A stretch of 64,000 bases of DNA from Gambelia wislizenii (GCA_030847615.1 JAUMIR010000003.1:71992001-72056000); one strand, 5' to 3'; shown: positions 20,516-33,261, counted from the first letter of the stretch. A program made the numbers and translations. The notes: generated by a model not told the origin, from the letters alone.

Positions 20516-21109
20516 AGCCACTCCCACTTTCCCACTTTTTCTTCAATTTACATCAATTGCTGCAAACTAAATTCAATGTCTAAAAATATTTTGTACTCAG
20601 TTAACTCAGGAATGGGGAGAGGAGAGCGTGGAATCTTGCCCTTCCCCATAGACTCGAGCAGAAGCAAATTGTTACACCTCTCCTAGCTTGTCTGTTCTTC
20701 CTCTTTAATACCTCTTGCCATCTTGATGACACTCTGATATTGTCTGGCCACACATGTCCCAGTTTTCTTCTGTGAAATGTTGGAGGCTATGCCAGTGTAA
20801 CACCATGAATCCCTCAACACTAAAAAAAAAAAAACATTAAAAGGATCTTCATAGCTTCAGGGCTGGGTTGGAAGGGTAACTTTGCCATGTTTTCAGGTTC
20901 CTTAACTAGTTTTTGGCCTGGGTGCATCCCCCCTTGCAAAGTGGGAGTGACTTATGAAAGAAATCCCTTTGGGGAACCCGAAAACATGACATAATGCACT
21001 CCATGGAGGGCATAAGGGTCCTTTAAAAGTCCCCCCAAATAAATTAGGGTGTGGGGCAGCACAAGGAGCAAGGCAGCCCTCTGAGGCCTGTGGGTGTGTG
21101 TAGGACTTT
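20516..21109. other. Unassigned stretch
   Basis: About 600 bp. A poly-A tract lies at 20822-20834 and may be the tail of an unrecognised retroposon. No gene is seen. Confidence 0.4.
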
Positions 21110-21117
21110 AGATAGTG

Positions 21118-21309
21118 CAGTGTTTCTCATCCAGGGTTCCCTGGAACCCTATGGTTCCCCAAAAGGTTGCTAGGCATTCCTCAAGAAATTATGATTGTGG
21201 AGGGGGGGGAAGCAATAGCAGTATATAGAATAATGTTTATGCTGAGGTTCCTTAAGAACTGAAAATTATTTCAAGGGTTCCTCCAGGATAAAAAGGTCAA
21301 GAAAGGCTG
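21118..21309. mobile_element. hAT-like MITE, 192 bp, perfect 8-bp TSD
   Basis: AGATAGTG is duplicated exactly at 21110-21117 and 21310-21317. The termini are CAGTGTTTCTCATCC and, inverted at the right, CAGCCTTTCTTGACC. The interior contains GGTTCCC and GGTTCCT words in partly inverted arrangement. It is non-autonomous. The exact TSD suggests a comparatively recent insertion. Confidence 0.85.
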
Positions 21310-21317
21310 AGATAGTG

Positions 21318-22456
21318 CCTACTACTGCTTGTTCAAGATTACTAGATTGACATGGAACCACTGGTGGCGGAATAAGACCAATGAGCAGAAGCCACCAACA
21401 GTTATTGTGCTTGTCTGTCAGAGGGCTGAAGGTGTGAAGGACATGGTCCTGCTAGTTCCCATCCCTAATCCCAATAGGAAAAGCTTGTTTGCAGTGAAGA
21501 TACATGGAGTAATGTGAGGTTAGTCATGGGGTGTTTGTGGAATAATGTGTGGTTATTGTTTTACTTTTTTTTTTAGATTTTTAACCTATGCATTCTAGGA
21601 GACTTGCAAGTATGGTCATGGTGCATATGAGTCAAATAGAAAAAAAATGTAAGTTGTGCAAAGGTGGCCTATCTTGCTAATACATCCCTTATCACTATCC
21701 TTAAATAATTGTTTTTGATAGAAAGGGCTTGTGGGTTTATTTTATTCTCTGAAGATAGAACTATGGGATAGCAGAGGGGCAATAACCATACATACCATCC
21801 TGTGCTTTTTAGAAGGAAGGGTATGATGTGTAAATGTCATATTAATATGTGAAGTATTATTCAATTGTTTATTGAAATCAAAACACAATTTGTAGTTATT
21901 TCATTGATATTAACTAATTGATTGATATATTCATTAATTCATGTTATATACACTTATTTATATGCTGCTTATCTCCCAAGGATCTCCAGGATGGGCAAAC
22001 ACCTGTCACCAATTTTATTTTCACACACAGGTGGTTCAGTCTGCTAGATGGTAATGGAATCAAATATGCCCTGTGGTTGAATGTATATTTGAACCAGCAT
22101 TTCCCAGGCCCACCACTCTTTCTATTGTCTTTTCCCTGCTCCACACACCATTTTATCAATCATAACAACTTTCTTGCTGACAGAATCAATTTCCTTACTT
22201 ATGGAAAGAAAGAGCACCTTATGATCAGGGAAATTCTAGAAACACCACAGGTATAGGTTTGGCACTTGGCAGCAGAATAGTTAACATTTCTCTATGAGGT
22301 GTGCTTTCCATGGCCCTCTTTTTCTCCACTAGTGTGTGTGTGCGTGCGCATGTGTGCAACTTCTGTTTTGCACAAGATGCCTATCACACTTATGCCCCAT
22401 AGGAGCTTCTGGATTGAGGGACACATCCCTCACTGTGAATCTAGTTTTCTTTATAA
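21318..22456. other. Unassigned stretch
   Basis: About 1.1 kb. A segment at 21945-22030 (TTATTTATATGCTGCTTATCTCCCAAGGATCT) resembles a decayed L2-like 3' end on the minus strand. A GT-rich tract lies at 22330-22355. No gene was recognised. Confidence 0.4.
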
Positions 22457-22924
22457 GGACTTTATCATAACACCAACCCTAAATGTTCTTTTGCTGGCAT
22501 ATTTTTAAATGTTTTTATGCCGGCAAAGGACACTTCCCCCCCACACCAGACGTACCTTGAATTGCATCAGAAAGGCAGCCCTGTCAGTAATGGAGCATGA
22601 ATGGAGATCTGTTTATTTCCGGGTTCCAAATCTTGACAATTCTTAAATTCAAAAATACATAAACACCCCCCCCACACAAAAAGTACACACAAGCACAGAG
22701 ACACACTCACAAAGTCCCAATTACACTGGAGAGGTAAAAAAAGAGCATCCCCTACCTGGCTGTCCCGATCCCACCTGGAAGTGTTCTGACCATTGACACT
22801 GTATTCACTGAGCACAATGGCATGAGGTTTCAAACGCAAAAGGACAAAATTATTTGATATGCGTGCCCTTTCATGTTAATTTAGCATTGTTATGATGCCA
22901 TATTTGCCTGGTCTGATAAAGTCC
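22457..22924 (-). mobile_element. PIF/Harbinger-like MITE, family A copy 4
   Basis: A 468-bp reverse-oriented copy from GGACTTTATCATAAC to GGTCTGATAAAGTCC. Flanking triplets are TAA and CAA. TTCTTTTGCTGGCAT near the left end and its inverse ATGCCGGCAAAGGA form the subterminal hairpin common to the family. It has no coding capacity. Confidence 0.85.
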
Positions 22925-23748
22925 CAAGAACGGGTTAGCATCATACACAAAGAATATGTTGCAGTGAATTTGTTGTGAATTGGTTTGGACTTCTGAATAT
23001 ATGTGCAATGATTGTTCTGTCAGAGTTAAATTTTCCTTCTCCCTTGGTACTTCATTTATTATTTTGTAGTACACTGCATGTTGCAGTTACTGAGTTGTTG
23101 TACATTTTTTTGGGGGGGGGGGAATTCCCATGTTTGACCATGAGCCTCACAGTTTCCGTTTCCTTCCTTACTGCAGGTGGTAGGTATTGGTATTCCTTTT
23201 TTTGGCTCAGATGACAGCAAACTACTGTCATCTGTAAACTGCAGCAAACTTGAGACCATAGGTTTCTGCTGTTGGGAACCTCAGTGGGCTGCCTGGACTG
23301 TCAAAATCATTATCATCATCGTTGTTGTCATTGTTGTTGTTGTCATCATTGTCATCATCATCATATTTTTAACAGGTCTTTTAAAAATGTTAAACTGTGC
23401 AGGGGGTTCCTTCAGCCTATTTCAAATGTGAATTGCCACTCCTAGAAGCTTCCAGGAGAAACAATTAATCCTTTTAAAAAAAAAAGAAGGCTTGGCTGGA
23501 CAAAAAGGCCAGTCTGGGTGACTAGAAGGATCGAGGACCACAAAATCAGCCTTGGGAAAGTGGGGAACACATTAGTGGCCCACCCTGGCCTAAACAATCT
23601 GGCAATCAGCTACTGGGATACACGAGTTACTGCCATCCCAAATTAGAGAAGAATGTCCTGTGGTATGTCTGACTAGATCACTTTGACCATCTAATGACAT
23701 GAATTGTATTGAGCCACCTGGTGAACATCCATAAGTCTTCTTCAGATG
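22925..23748. other. Unassigned, with an ATC/GTT microsatellite at 23316-23370
   Basis: A compound trinucleotide repeat (ATC, GTT, GTC) at 23316-23370 generates a spurious Ile/Val-rich frame. The remaining sequence has a G-tract (23113-23121) and no recognised gene. Confidence 0.6.
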
Positions 23749-23866
23749 TATCGAACTAGGCCTCTTAGACTCCCCTGACACATGTGGAAGAAGTTGGAGT
23801 GTGTAGGGATTACTGCAGTTGTAGTCCAACACATCTGAAGGGTACTAGGTTATGGAAGGCAGATTT
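23749..23866. mobile_element. Decayed hAT-like MITE fragment
   Basis: Contains GTTGTAGTCCAACACATCTG and ends ACTAGGTTATGGAAGGC, the right-hand part of the hAT-like family also at 18531-18669. The left end is unclear. Confidence 0.5.
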
Positions 23867-25514
23867 GTAGGATCGGATGGGATAGAATGAGAACTATGCT
23901 GGGTAATGTTATAGCTTGCAGGCATTCTAGGAACTTCATAATTGTGTCATACAACTGCCTAGAGAGAGATTGGGAAAGCTGTGTGGGTGCGATGGGGAAA
24001 TAATACATTTTACGTTAGTGCCACCAGTAGATTAGAATAAAAAGAGGTGTCAAGGGCTCATCTGGGACATAGTGGCAGTTCTCAAAATGATTTACCCAAA
24101 CAAAATCTTTAGGACCTTTTTGCTATTACAGTACAGCACATGCCTGGATTTGTTAGTTGTCTCGTATAAGATGCAACATTAACTCATACCATTCTTATAA
24201 CATCAGAGCTACATATTTTTTTTTCAAATCATGTTTTTAGAAAGAGAGGCAAAAAAAAAAAAGCAAATATATATCCATTATTTTTTCATGCATTACCATT
24301 TTCCATCCAGGTTGAGACCTGTTCTTCTTTAACTAAGTGACATCATATGTCCTCAGACCATTGCTGCTTTTACATGATCTTGTCACTCTACTGTCCTGGA
24401 GTTTTAGTGCCTTATAAGCTCATAAGGAGTAAAATAAAGGAGAACAAGCTCACTTCCTATGGCAGCAGAAACTCATGCCAGTCTGAATGGCAGCTGATGG
24501 AAGACCAGTATACAGAAAGTGCCTGGACACTCAGATAACTAATTTTTTGTTGAGAAATGAGGTCAGCCTCTAACTAGCAGCTACTCCTGGTTTAGTGAAG
24601 GTTCACAGTATGTGAAATTCAGTGGTTCCATTGGAATTTCAAAATGCATTTATTTGCATGAAAAATATATGTTTAGGTTCAGTGGGCTGCAAGTGAAGTT
24701 TCTTGGAACATGCTGCTTGAAAGAGCATCCTCTCATTTCCATGTAAATATCTTTGTTTGAACTTACATACAGTGTAGCAATGGTAAAGCAGTTTATCAAG
24801 AAAGGCTATTGTTTCTGCCAGATACGTACATATCTGTTGCAGTGAAATGCATTGTTTTGAGAAATTGAGAAACCACAAATCAAGGCATGCATCTGCACCA
24901 CTAAACAGAACTCATTATTTTTCTTGTGACAGACTGTCCATGTGGGTTCTAGTTTGACCTCAAGGGCCACTTCATATGAGATTATTCCCACCCTTCCCAC
25001 ACATTTTAATATAATTTATGGCCTCTTTCACAAAGGAAATGCAGGACGAGTGACTACACGTATATACATAGGGCAGTGAGATCACAGAGGCATGCTCTCA
25101 TATACAAACTCAGCTATCTTTCTAAATGTGCCTTATGCACATACAAATTGTGTATTAGCTTGTCTGCACACTGTTGAACACATTTATAACAGCTTCCTAG
25201 ACATAATGAAGGGTCCTGCAACAGCATTTTAAACATGCTCTACCCCCTGTTGGCATTACATTAGGGAAAAGAAGGGCAGTAGAGAATGTTTTGCATTTGG
25301 CCTAATCTGCTTTGGGTCTAACAAGGGATGCCACATTATTTTTCTGAATATCTGGGGGATGTTGATTAAAATAACTTTGGTCCAGCAAAGTTTTTTTTTT
25401 TAATGAACTGTCACTGGCTGTGACAAATATATCCATCTTATTCACTTCAGGTACTTGTCATACAATTGGTTTGTGAGTCTTTCTCATATATTAATCTGCT
25501 TATACTGTAGTTCC
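23867..25514. other. Unassigned stretch
   Basis: About 1.65 kb of AT-rich, apparently single-copy sequence. Short T/A tracts occur at 24220, 24250 and 25392. No gene, RNA gene or repeat family was recognised. Confidence 0.45.
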
Positions 25515-25519
25515 CTACC

Positions 25520-26235
25520 TGTCCGGAAAAGCAGCTCAAAATGCCAGCAGGATAAACAAGGGCTGGGAAAGCAGTCAAGTCCTAGTGATAGTTAATTAGA
25601 GAGAGCCAGATAAAGTTCAGAACAAGCAAGGTTCCATTTCTTGGAGAAGCAGCAATACAGACAAGAAGGCACATAGAGAAGTGTCCAGAATACAGTCCAA
25701 AAGTCAAAGCTTACAGAAGGCAGTGTTGTCCAGAAGTCAGTCCATGGGTCAGCAGGATCAGGCAACAGGGTAGTCAGGAACAGTCCAAGGTCAAGGCAGC
25801 AAGAATTCAGGCACTGAAGTCAGCAGGAAGCTTTCTCCAGGAAGATCAGTTGATCTCTGACAAAGCCTCTGTTGCCTTTTCTAGCCTTTATAAAGCAATT
25901 AAGGCTTTGCCAGGTGTTTCTTAATGAGCAGGTTTTTCTCATAAAGTCTCAGAGACTTCCTTTGAGCTTTTTTTTGAGCTCATTGCTGGGTAATACGATG
26001 GTGGAGGTAAGTCCCTCTGTTCTTCTTTGTCCTTATCTGAGTGGGCAGAACCCTCTGCTGGAACTGATGCCAACCCACTCAGACCAGGCTCTTCTTCTGC
26101 TTGAGCCTTCAGGTTGGCAGGGTTCCCTGCTGGCACAGGTGTTGATAAACTGTGCCAGGGTCCCTAGGGGCATTCCCTGCCATATCCTCCTCCTCCTTAG
26201 ACTCTATAGCCTCATCAGGCTCATGGGGCATGACA
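25520..26235 (-). mobile_element. Solo LTR, 716 bp, with 5-bp TSD
   Basis: Boundaries on the plus strand are TGTCCGG and CATGACA (TG...CA, with TGTC/GACA inverted ends). CTACC is duplicated at 25515-25519 and 26236-26240. On the minus strand it would start TGTCATGCCCC, run through a CT/GAG-rich stretch and reach a CTTTATAAAGG TATA-like box (25885-25897) about halfway. This supports minus orientation, although that box is palindromic. No internal region is attached, so it most likely arose by LTR-LTR recombination. The Ty3/Gypsy or ERV class cannot be decided from the LTR alone. The open frames inside are not genes. Confidence 0.75.
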
Positions 26236-26240
26236 CTACC

Positions 26241-28119
26241 CAGCATTAGTATCCATGGAGGTAACTGTCTTGTGCAAAGTTTGTACATTGTCTGCTCAGT
26301 ATAAACTGATACATGCTGCCAGCCAAGTTGATGTAGAAGAATGTGAATCCAACCAAGTGATTTGCATCAACCAAATGAATTCAGCTATAGTGTCTTCACA
26401 TGACAAGTTTGCTTATTGGTTGTACAAATTCCTTTACCAATGCTAGCAATTTTATGTGTCCACATTGTGCATTTAGAGGCCATTGCTGAATGACTTCATT
26501 CACTGTGATTCATTGGATTGGATACTATGTGATGCCACCTCATTTTAAGCATGTTTAGAGCTTTTATCCTTATCTTAATACAATAATTCTTCTTGGCAAT
26601 TATAAGGGTGATTATTGTGCATCAGAAGAGCTGTGCACACAAATTTTGTATCATCTAGTTGCGGGCCATTGTTTTTGTGTAAATGGTGACCCTTTGTCTT
26701 TAGAAGCAGCAATTTAGATAAATGTTGCCTGGCACATCTGACACAACCAAGCCTGCCTCCCTTCTCAGATCAGCATACTATAAACCAAGTCCTCTTATGT
26801 TGTTTTCCAGGATTTTATGCAGTAGTTTAAAAGAGGTTTGAATTTCTATGGCCACATGTAAACCTAGAATCATTATCCAGTTACTTAGAGGCAATTTACT
26901 TTTTTTCTGGCAGGATGTCAAGCTGGAGAAATGCCAAGACAGACCTGTGTTTTCTTCATTGTTTTCCAAATTACACTGATCTTCAGCTTTCTACTACTTG
27001 ATTTGTGTGAGGCACTGATTGAATTTAGCATGCTAGATGGTTATTGCAACTCATGTTCCTTCATAGTGATATCTTCCTCCTCCCCCCAAAGGCTCTTCTG
27101 GCTTACAGCGTGCACTGGCAGTGAACTTATATTAGGCAAACATTTACTCACACTTGCTTCCTTGCTGTTGTAAAATGCAATAACTGGGCCAAGAACAGCC
27201 ACGTTCAGATTAGATTTCTCAGCTATGATTTACATTAGATAGTTGTTTACAGTTTTGATTCCGAGTCCTTTGCAGATTGGAGATGATAAGATACTAAGAA
27301 TTCTGAAGGCCTTAACATTTCACGTATTGCAGAGAATCTTGCTGCCCTACGTCTGAAGGGGACACGAATTAAACCTTACCCTCCTTCATAATATTTAGAG
27401 GTATTGCAGGAGGGACTGAACGAACACACAGGTGCTTTGCCTTTCCTATGTCCATACTCCATGATGATCAAAGTACACCAGCTTCAATTAGGAATGGAAA
27501 AATCTCTGCTTTGCTTTCTGCCCTCATTTGAATTGTTAAAAACTTCAAGTTTATTCCACCAAAAATAAATAGAAATGTGTAGATTTTGTAATTTTTTTTG
27601 TCATCTGCATAAGCTAAATTCAATAGATACCACTCTTCCCAAGATGTAGAGAGGACTGTGTGTTGTACCTCTTTGCCATAGAGATGTTAAAGATGAAGAG
27701 GTGCTCAGACAAAAAGAAATGGTTTCAGCTATAATTTTGTGCTAAAATAGGATCCAGTAACAATAGTTCTCAGTTCCCAGTAGCTTTTCACAATTCTTTA
27801 ATTTTAAACTATTTCCATCTTGAATATGAAGAAATTTGCTAATTTTGTTACATTTGTATACAAAACTAACTGAAATGAAATTCTCACCCATCTATGGTTG
27901 CCAGAGTGAAAACGTGAGAAGGCTCCTGTGTCCTTAATAGTTGTGCAGAAAAGGGAATTTCACTAGTGTTGCTTGCTACTTGGTTGCATGACAAGCAGCA
28001 TCTGTTGAAATTCCTTCTCCTATATAACCATTAAATGTATAGGAACTCTCTCCAGTTTTCAGTCTGGCAATTCTATCTTTAATTCAACTAGAGTGCAGCA
28101 TGGAAGGTCCTGATTTCAA
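26241..28119. other. Unassigned stretch
   Basis: About 1.9 kb of apparently single-copy, AT-rich DNA with no recognised repeat or gene. It may include conserved non-coding sequence, but nothing in the sequence alone proves it. Confidence 0.4.
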
Positions 28120-28748
28120 GGGGCTTGTCTAAACGAGAAGATACAATGCTGATTGCTGTGCATTAATGCAAATTCGCAGCAGGATTCATTTGTCTCCACT
28201 TTTTTTTTTTTTTGGCAAAAGCACTGGTATGCGAAGCTATCCATGTTTGAAGGTCACACAGAGCCATGCCTACAAATCAAGATCGTGGCTGGGAGTGAAT
28301 TACTTTGCCTCTGCTGTACAATGTTGTTGTTGTTGTTGTAAATCTAAGGTGCACAAATGCGACCTTCCATTTAAAAAAGCTGTTTGGTCACCACAGAGCA
28401 GCAAAAAAGAGCACTATCAATAGCATGAAACTCCAAAATGGCACTTCCAGCCACTTTGTTGCCAGCAAGCTCACCCCCTGTGCACATCCAACCAATTGGT
28501 TTCCACTTCAGCTCTTATCCAGGAATGCGTAGTGATGCAATTAGGTTGTCCTAATGAGTGTGGATGTGCATTTCCCCTGCATTAAAAAAAAAAAAACTTG
28601 GAAAAAGCCATGAAGGCTTTTCCTATGAAGTTTTGGTAATTTTTGCCCCCCTCCTTCTGAATATGGCAAATCACTTCAAATCTCATTGGGACAAAAGATA
28701 TTCTCCTCAAATTGTATGAGGAGTTTTTTCACCATCTAGACAACCCCC
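28120..28748. mobile_element. 3-bp-TSD-type DNA transposon, family B copy 4
   Basis: Left end GGGGCTTGTCTAAACGAGAA and right end TTCACCATCTAGACAACCCC are inverted. The same family is present in opposite orientation at 32120-32774, sharing for instance a GCAGCAG...TTCATTTGTCTCCA block near one end and ATGAGGAGT...CACCATCTAGAC near the other. It contains a T15 tract (28200-28214), a (GTT)n run (28323-28340) and an A13 tract (28584-28596). The TSD is not clear. No transposase is seen. Confidence 0.65.
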
Positions 28749-30279
28749 AGGACAGTTTATAGAGTTAGCAGAGAGGGATTTTAATTCAGATGTTAAGGAG
28801 TGTGGGGAGTAGGGAGAGCAAGAACTGACATGCACATCCTGTTTCTTCAAAGCCTGAAACTCTGCTATAACCACTGACTTGCATTTTAACTCCAAGAGAT
28901 ATTAATGTGTTAGCTTGTAATGCATTGAGGCATTGTGTGATCTTCTGAAGAACAACTGCACATTCCTTTATAAACATATGAGCCAAAATTGTCATGCATT
29001 GTGACACCAATGTAGCTGTCTCATGAAAAGACCTAAGAATTATGTGCCTGAAATTCTTTCTATATGTGTTTATTAGAAAACACAAGGTGCTGAACCTTCC
29101 AGACACATTTAGGAGGAAGTCTACTGTCAGGCAGGTTTATGAGGTTCTTGAACAGCCAAGAAGTTTTATAAGGTGTCCTTCAAGTCATCTTTTTCCCAAA
29201 GCAATTTCAGTTAGGTTATTGTGCTTTCACATGACTGAAATTGGCCTCTGACTGACCCGCTGTGGAATCACACTGGGGCCAATTATGGACTGTAGAGTTT
29301 TGTAATGTGAACTTCACCACCTGGTCACCACACTATTGCCATAGCATGTCCATTTTACCCTTTTATGGACAATGAAACATCCTGTCATTTATTCACACAC
29401 ACATACTGCACTACATATAATCCCTACATTGGCTTTAGTGTGCAATGTGAATTATTTTATATTCTAGATGAAAGTTGTACAATTGTGTTGGTACTGAACT
29501 GTAGGTTATGAAAGAGGTTATATCCATCTAATCCAGATGCTTCAACTGATAATAATGAAAACTTGCCTTAAAATTTGAAGAGATGTCTTGATAGTACCTT
29601 GCCTATTAATTTCCATCTGTTTTTTAAGCACTATTCTGTTTATTTCCTAGGAATGCATTTTCCTGCTTGGTGCAGCTGTAACACATCATTTATCCTATAA
29701 TCACCCATGTTTCCTTTGCCCTTTCCTCCTGTTTCTAGCTGATGATTGCCTAAAATTTCTTTTTTTCCAAGGCATACTTGGAACTGTTAAACACCATTCA
29801 TCTATTTTCTGTTGTCCAGGAAGTTGTACAATCTGCTCTCCTACCATTGCTTTCCCAACATATTTCACAAGGCAGATATACTGTTATCTTGGCTATATTC
29901 TTGAGGCTTAATTGCAACGACTAGGCTTTGGACACATGATGAAAATGTAACTCTAGTTTAGGGCAAGAATTTTAATTGGATTCTTATTTGCCACTCTCAG
30001 ATAGTTCTGTTGAAAATGTAGTTAAATAGTAAGATAACAGAAAACAGAGGATGTGTAAACTTGTTAAAAGTTAAACATGAATTACAATTAATATTAATTG
30101 CTGCATTGGGAATGTGCCAATGTGTGAGATATATATTGGTAGTATTCTCTAGTATAAAGGAAGCTTTGGCATTTCATCCAGTGAACATACACACTGGATA
30201 GCAATAGCAATTTAAACATCTACACCATATTAAGCGGTTTCCAATGTGTGTTAGCTAATTGCCCCACAAGCCAGATACT
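28749..30279. other. Unassigned stretch
   Basis: About 1.5 kb of AT-rich, apparently single-copy sequence. The frame at 28786-29106 (minus, 106 aa) has no recognisable domain or conserved motif. Nothing else was identified. Confidence 0.45.
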
Positions 30280-30374
30280 CATTTTGGAAGGCTGAGCAAA
30301 CCCTAGAGTCCTTGGGATCGAACCTGGTGGCTTGCAGTACTGGCATTTAACCACTGAGCCACCAGGGCTCCCCA
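30280..30374 (-). mobile_element. tRNA-derived SINE head (SINE-b)
   Basis: On the minus strand it reads GAGCCCTGGTGGCTCAGTGG, with an A-box-like GTGGCTCAGTGGTT and further on a canonical B-box GGTTCGATCC. This is a pol III tRNA-type promoter with a different head from SINE-a. The body beyond the B-box is short and diverged. It is not a functional tRNA gene because the tRNA arms do not pair completely. Confidence 0.65.
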
Positions 30375-30574
30375 ATCACTATATCATAGAGCTTTGTGCT
30401 ATAAGCCAGAGAGTTTCCCATCTCCAGGTTATGGATGCTTGTCCTTCGGTAAAATAAGTGCTTTTTCTTCTATTGCTTATTCCCTTTTGCCATGCTTCAT
30501 TCTGATACTGTTCAATAGTATGGTAAAGTCTTGGACTGGAGCCTTCTCTTTCTAGACCATCTCTCTTTTGGGGG

Positions 30575-30662
30575 GATTATTTATGTATTCATTTATTGCA
30601 TTTATATCCCACCTTTTCCCAGGGGTTTCAAGGCCTGCATTGCTATAACCCTATGAGATAGG
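30575..30662 (-). repeat. L2-like 3' end fragment
   Basis: TTATTTATTGCATTTATATCCCACC at the left (read as the complement of an L2 tail, GGTGGGATATAAATGCAATAAATA) followed by decayed sequence. No coding part remains. Confidence 0.5.
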
Positions 30663-30673
30663 TCAGACTTTAA

Positions 30674-30870
30674 GATTTTATCAGACTATAATTTTAAAGC
30701 ATTCTTTTGCTGGCATGAAAAAAAAATCCATTTTTATGCCAGCAAAAGAATGCTACCCCCCCCCCCACTTACCTCCAACCCTGGCAAAGGCAGCTCTGGC
30801 AATTATATACTTCCTCCTTTGAAATCCCACAAAATATCGCGAGACTTCATCGTGTGAGAAATTCAAAAAA
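30674..30870 (-). mobile_element. PIF/Harbinger-like MITE, family A copy 5, truncated
   Basis: Starts GATTTTATCAGAC after TAA (30671-30673). It contains the TTCTTTTGCTGGCAT / ATGCCAGCAAAAGAA hairpin and a C-tract, and breaks off after GTGTGAGAAATTCAAAAA. The other terminus is missing. Adjacent sequence (30876-30935) looks like a SINE-a head fragment on the minus strand (GCAGGGATTTGAA). Confidence 0.7.
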
Positions 30871-30942
30871 CATTGTGGCTGAGCAGGGATTTGAAATGCA
30901 TGTCCCAGTCTTGGTTTAAGCATCTCACCAGACTAGAGAAAT

Positions 30943-31146
30943 TATCGCATTACACCATTATAGCACTACTATTCCACTTTAATTGCTCTGGCTGCCTCCT
31001 GTGGAATTCTGGGGTTGGTAGCTTAGTGAAACCTAAGAACTCTCTGGCTGAGAATGCTAAATGCCTCTCCCTAAATTGCAGATCCCAGGATTCCACAGGA
31101 GTCAACCATAGCAGTTAAAGTGGATATTACAGTGCAGTGTGATAGG
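30943..31146. mobile_element. Foldback MITE of family D, copy 1
   Basis: The outer arms (ATTATAGCACTACTATTCCAC and, inverted, GTGGATATTACAGTGCAG) and inner arms (CTGTGGAATTCTGGGGTTGG against CAGATCCCAGGATTCCACAG) pair. Its relative lies at 41150-41343. The family is characteristic of lizard genomes as far as I recall. It has no coding potential. Confidence 0.7.
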
Positions 31147-32119
31147 GTTTGAGGTCTCAGATTTAATTTCTTCTCTGTAAAGTGGGAATATTGCTGACCT
31201 TGTTCAGGGGCTTGTTGTATGGACTACTTAAAATGTCTGCAAAATTGCCTATATAACAATGAAACAGAATCTCCACTAGGCTTCTGGGATGAGACCTTCT
31301 TCCTGCAGGCCCCTCCTGAGATAATTTACAAAACAATACCCACAGAGGAAAACCTATCCTTCAGGGGTTTTGGGTGTACAAATCATCAGCTGCTGTAACA
31401 GACAACACATGGACAAGAAACAACAGAGTGATTCAAGACTTATGTGTGTCTCCTACTTTGTTACTGATCGGTAGTTTCTAGGACAACCATCTCTGACTCT
31501 CTCTGTATGGGTTGTACAACAATTCCTATCATTCCAAGTCATCATAGTCTGTACACATCTAAGGGTGCCAAGTTTAGGTACGCTACTCTTGGCTGTTCCT
31601 CTCAGATTAATTCCTGGGCAAATATACAGATGGTCTTCTCCTGAACCAATTCTCCAATCTAGCTTGGTGCCAGTTAAAATGAATTTGCATCTTTATGTAT
31701 AAAACTCCACTGCCATTATTTAGTACTGTTTGTTTGTTGTTTATTGAAAGCATGTCTCTTGATACTTCTGTATAATAGAATGTCTGTTCCTAAAATGAGG
31801 TCAATACTGAATCTTGGCCAAAGGGGGAGGAAAGCTGGTATGGTAAATAAGAACCTAGATACGTGAGACCTTGTACCAGATCTGAGTTTGGAAAGGCATT
31901 CAGAATGTTCCTTTTTAACATAGGAAATATAATAAAGCAACTCTAGCAAGTGCCATATAGTTACTCTACGAAATATGAATTTGGAAGAAATCATGTTTGA
32001 TATGGATCACTTTCTTATTTTTACAAGATTAAATTCATCCTGACCTCTGTCTACATCATTTTCCAAGACTGAATTCATTCTTTCCTCTGTTTACATTGAT
32101 TAGAGGTTTTCTGACATTA
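31147..32119. other. Unassigned, with a short imperfect tandem duplication
   Basis: About 970 bp. Two imperfect ~40-bp units at 32025-32100 share ATTCAT, CCTCTGT and TACAT words. The remainder shows no gene or repeat family. Confidence 0.4.
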
Positions 32120-32774
32120 GGGCGATGTCTATCTGGTGAAAATACTCCTCATAGAATTCAAAGAATCTAAATGAGATCTCACATCAGTCCACTGTATTCA
32201 GAAGGAAGGAGCCAAAAACACCAAATACTCCATAGGAAAAGCCTTTGCAGTGTCCCCATAGTTGTTTTTTTAAAAAAAAAAAAAAAAAACTCTGAAGGAA
32301 ATGCACATTCTTGCTTGTTGGGACAACCGATTTGCTTTGATGCACATTCCCCATAAGAGCGGAAGTGGAAAGCTGATTGGTCAGACGTGTGCAGGGGCAG
32401 AACTTGCTGGCAAGGCAAGTGCCCCAAAACACCATGTTGGATTTTCGCTGTAGCAATCATATGCTGAGGTGACGAAACAGTCTTATTTTCTGTTTATTAA
32501 GCGGAATATCGCACTTCCACACCTTGGATATGCTTTTTAATATATATATATATATATATATACTGTTTGGCGGCACAACTGGTGGGAATAAAAATACGAG
32601 TAATTTACTCATGCCCACCATCTTGATTTTCAGGCATGCCTGTTTGAACAATGAACGCGGATAGCTTTGTATGCCTGTGATCTTGCCAAAAAGCTATGGA
32701 GACAAATGAAAGCTGCTGCAAATTCATGTTAGTGTGCATCAATCCACATTTTATAGCTTCATATAGACAACACA
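32120..32774. mobile_element. 3-bp-TSD-type DNA transposon, family B copy 5
   Basis: Left end GGGCGATGTCTATCTGG follows TTA (32117-32119). The right end ATATAGACAACACA is followed by TTG. It is the reverse-oriented counterpart of 28120-28748. It carries an A19-type tract (32271-32289), a (TA)n tract (32540-32562), and inner blocks on both sides of the A tract. The 90-93 aa minus frames are spurious. Confidence 0.65.
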
Positions 32775-33261
32775 TTGGTAAAATCATCTTAAAATGTCAG
32801 CCATACAAATTTCTTGCCCATTCTTATCATATGTTGCCTAAATTTGGACATATTCAGTGCGGATTGACAGTCCAAAATGGAAAATTTTATCGATTTTTTT
32901 TCCTGTTTTCCAGTGTTCTGCTTTACTATGGAATATCCCCCCGACACACACATTTATCTATAGATATCTGGATTCTTGTATTCTAATCATTCCTGTCAGG
33001 TGGGGTAAATCTAGGATATGAATGTTCAGCTATTCTTCTAAGGAGGCAAGCACTGATAGACTCTGGTGTGCAAAATCTCTTGCTTCTCAATTAGTCAAAG
33101 GTACAAGTAGGCAAGACAAAATGTGATAAGTTGCCTGTGCCTACAGACTCACACCCATCCTTTAGTGGAACAGAATGTTCAATTGGTTGTATTGAATCAG
33201 ATTTTTCTCAGCTTGAAATGGAACTTTTAAATGGTACAGAGAGGGAATGGATATATCTGAA
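32775..33261. other. Unassigned spacer
   Basis: About 490 bp with no recognised feature. Confidence 0.4.

Noticed and set aside
25872..26249. 125-aa frame
   Set aside because: It lies within the solo LTR at 25520-26235, which is non-coding.
28786..29106. 106-aa minus-strand frame
   Set aside because: It has no recognisable domain, no splice context and AT-rich composition; chance is sufficient.
30280..30374. Possible tRNA gene
   Set aside because: It has A- and B-box-like words, but the arms do not pair completely and it is part of a SINE.
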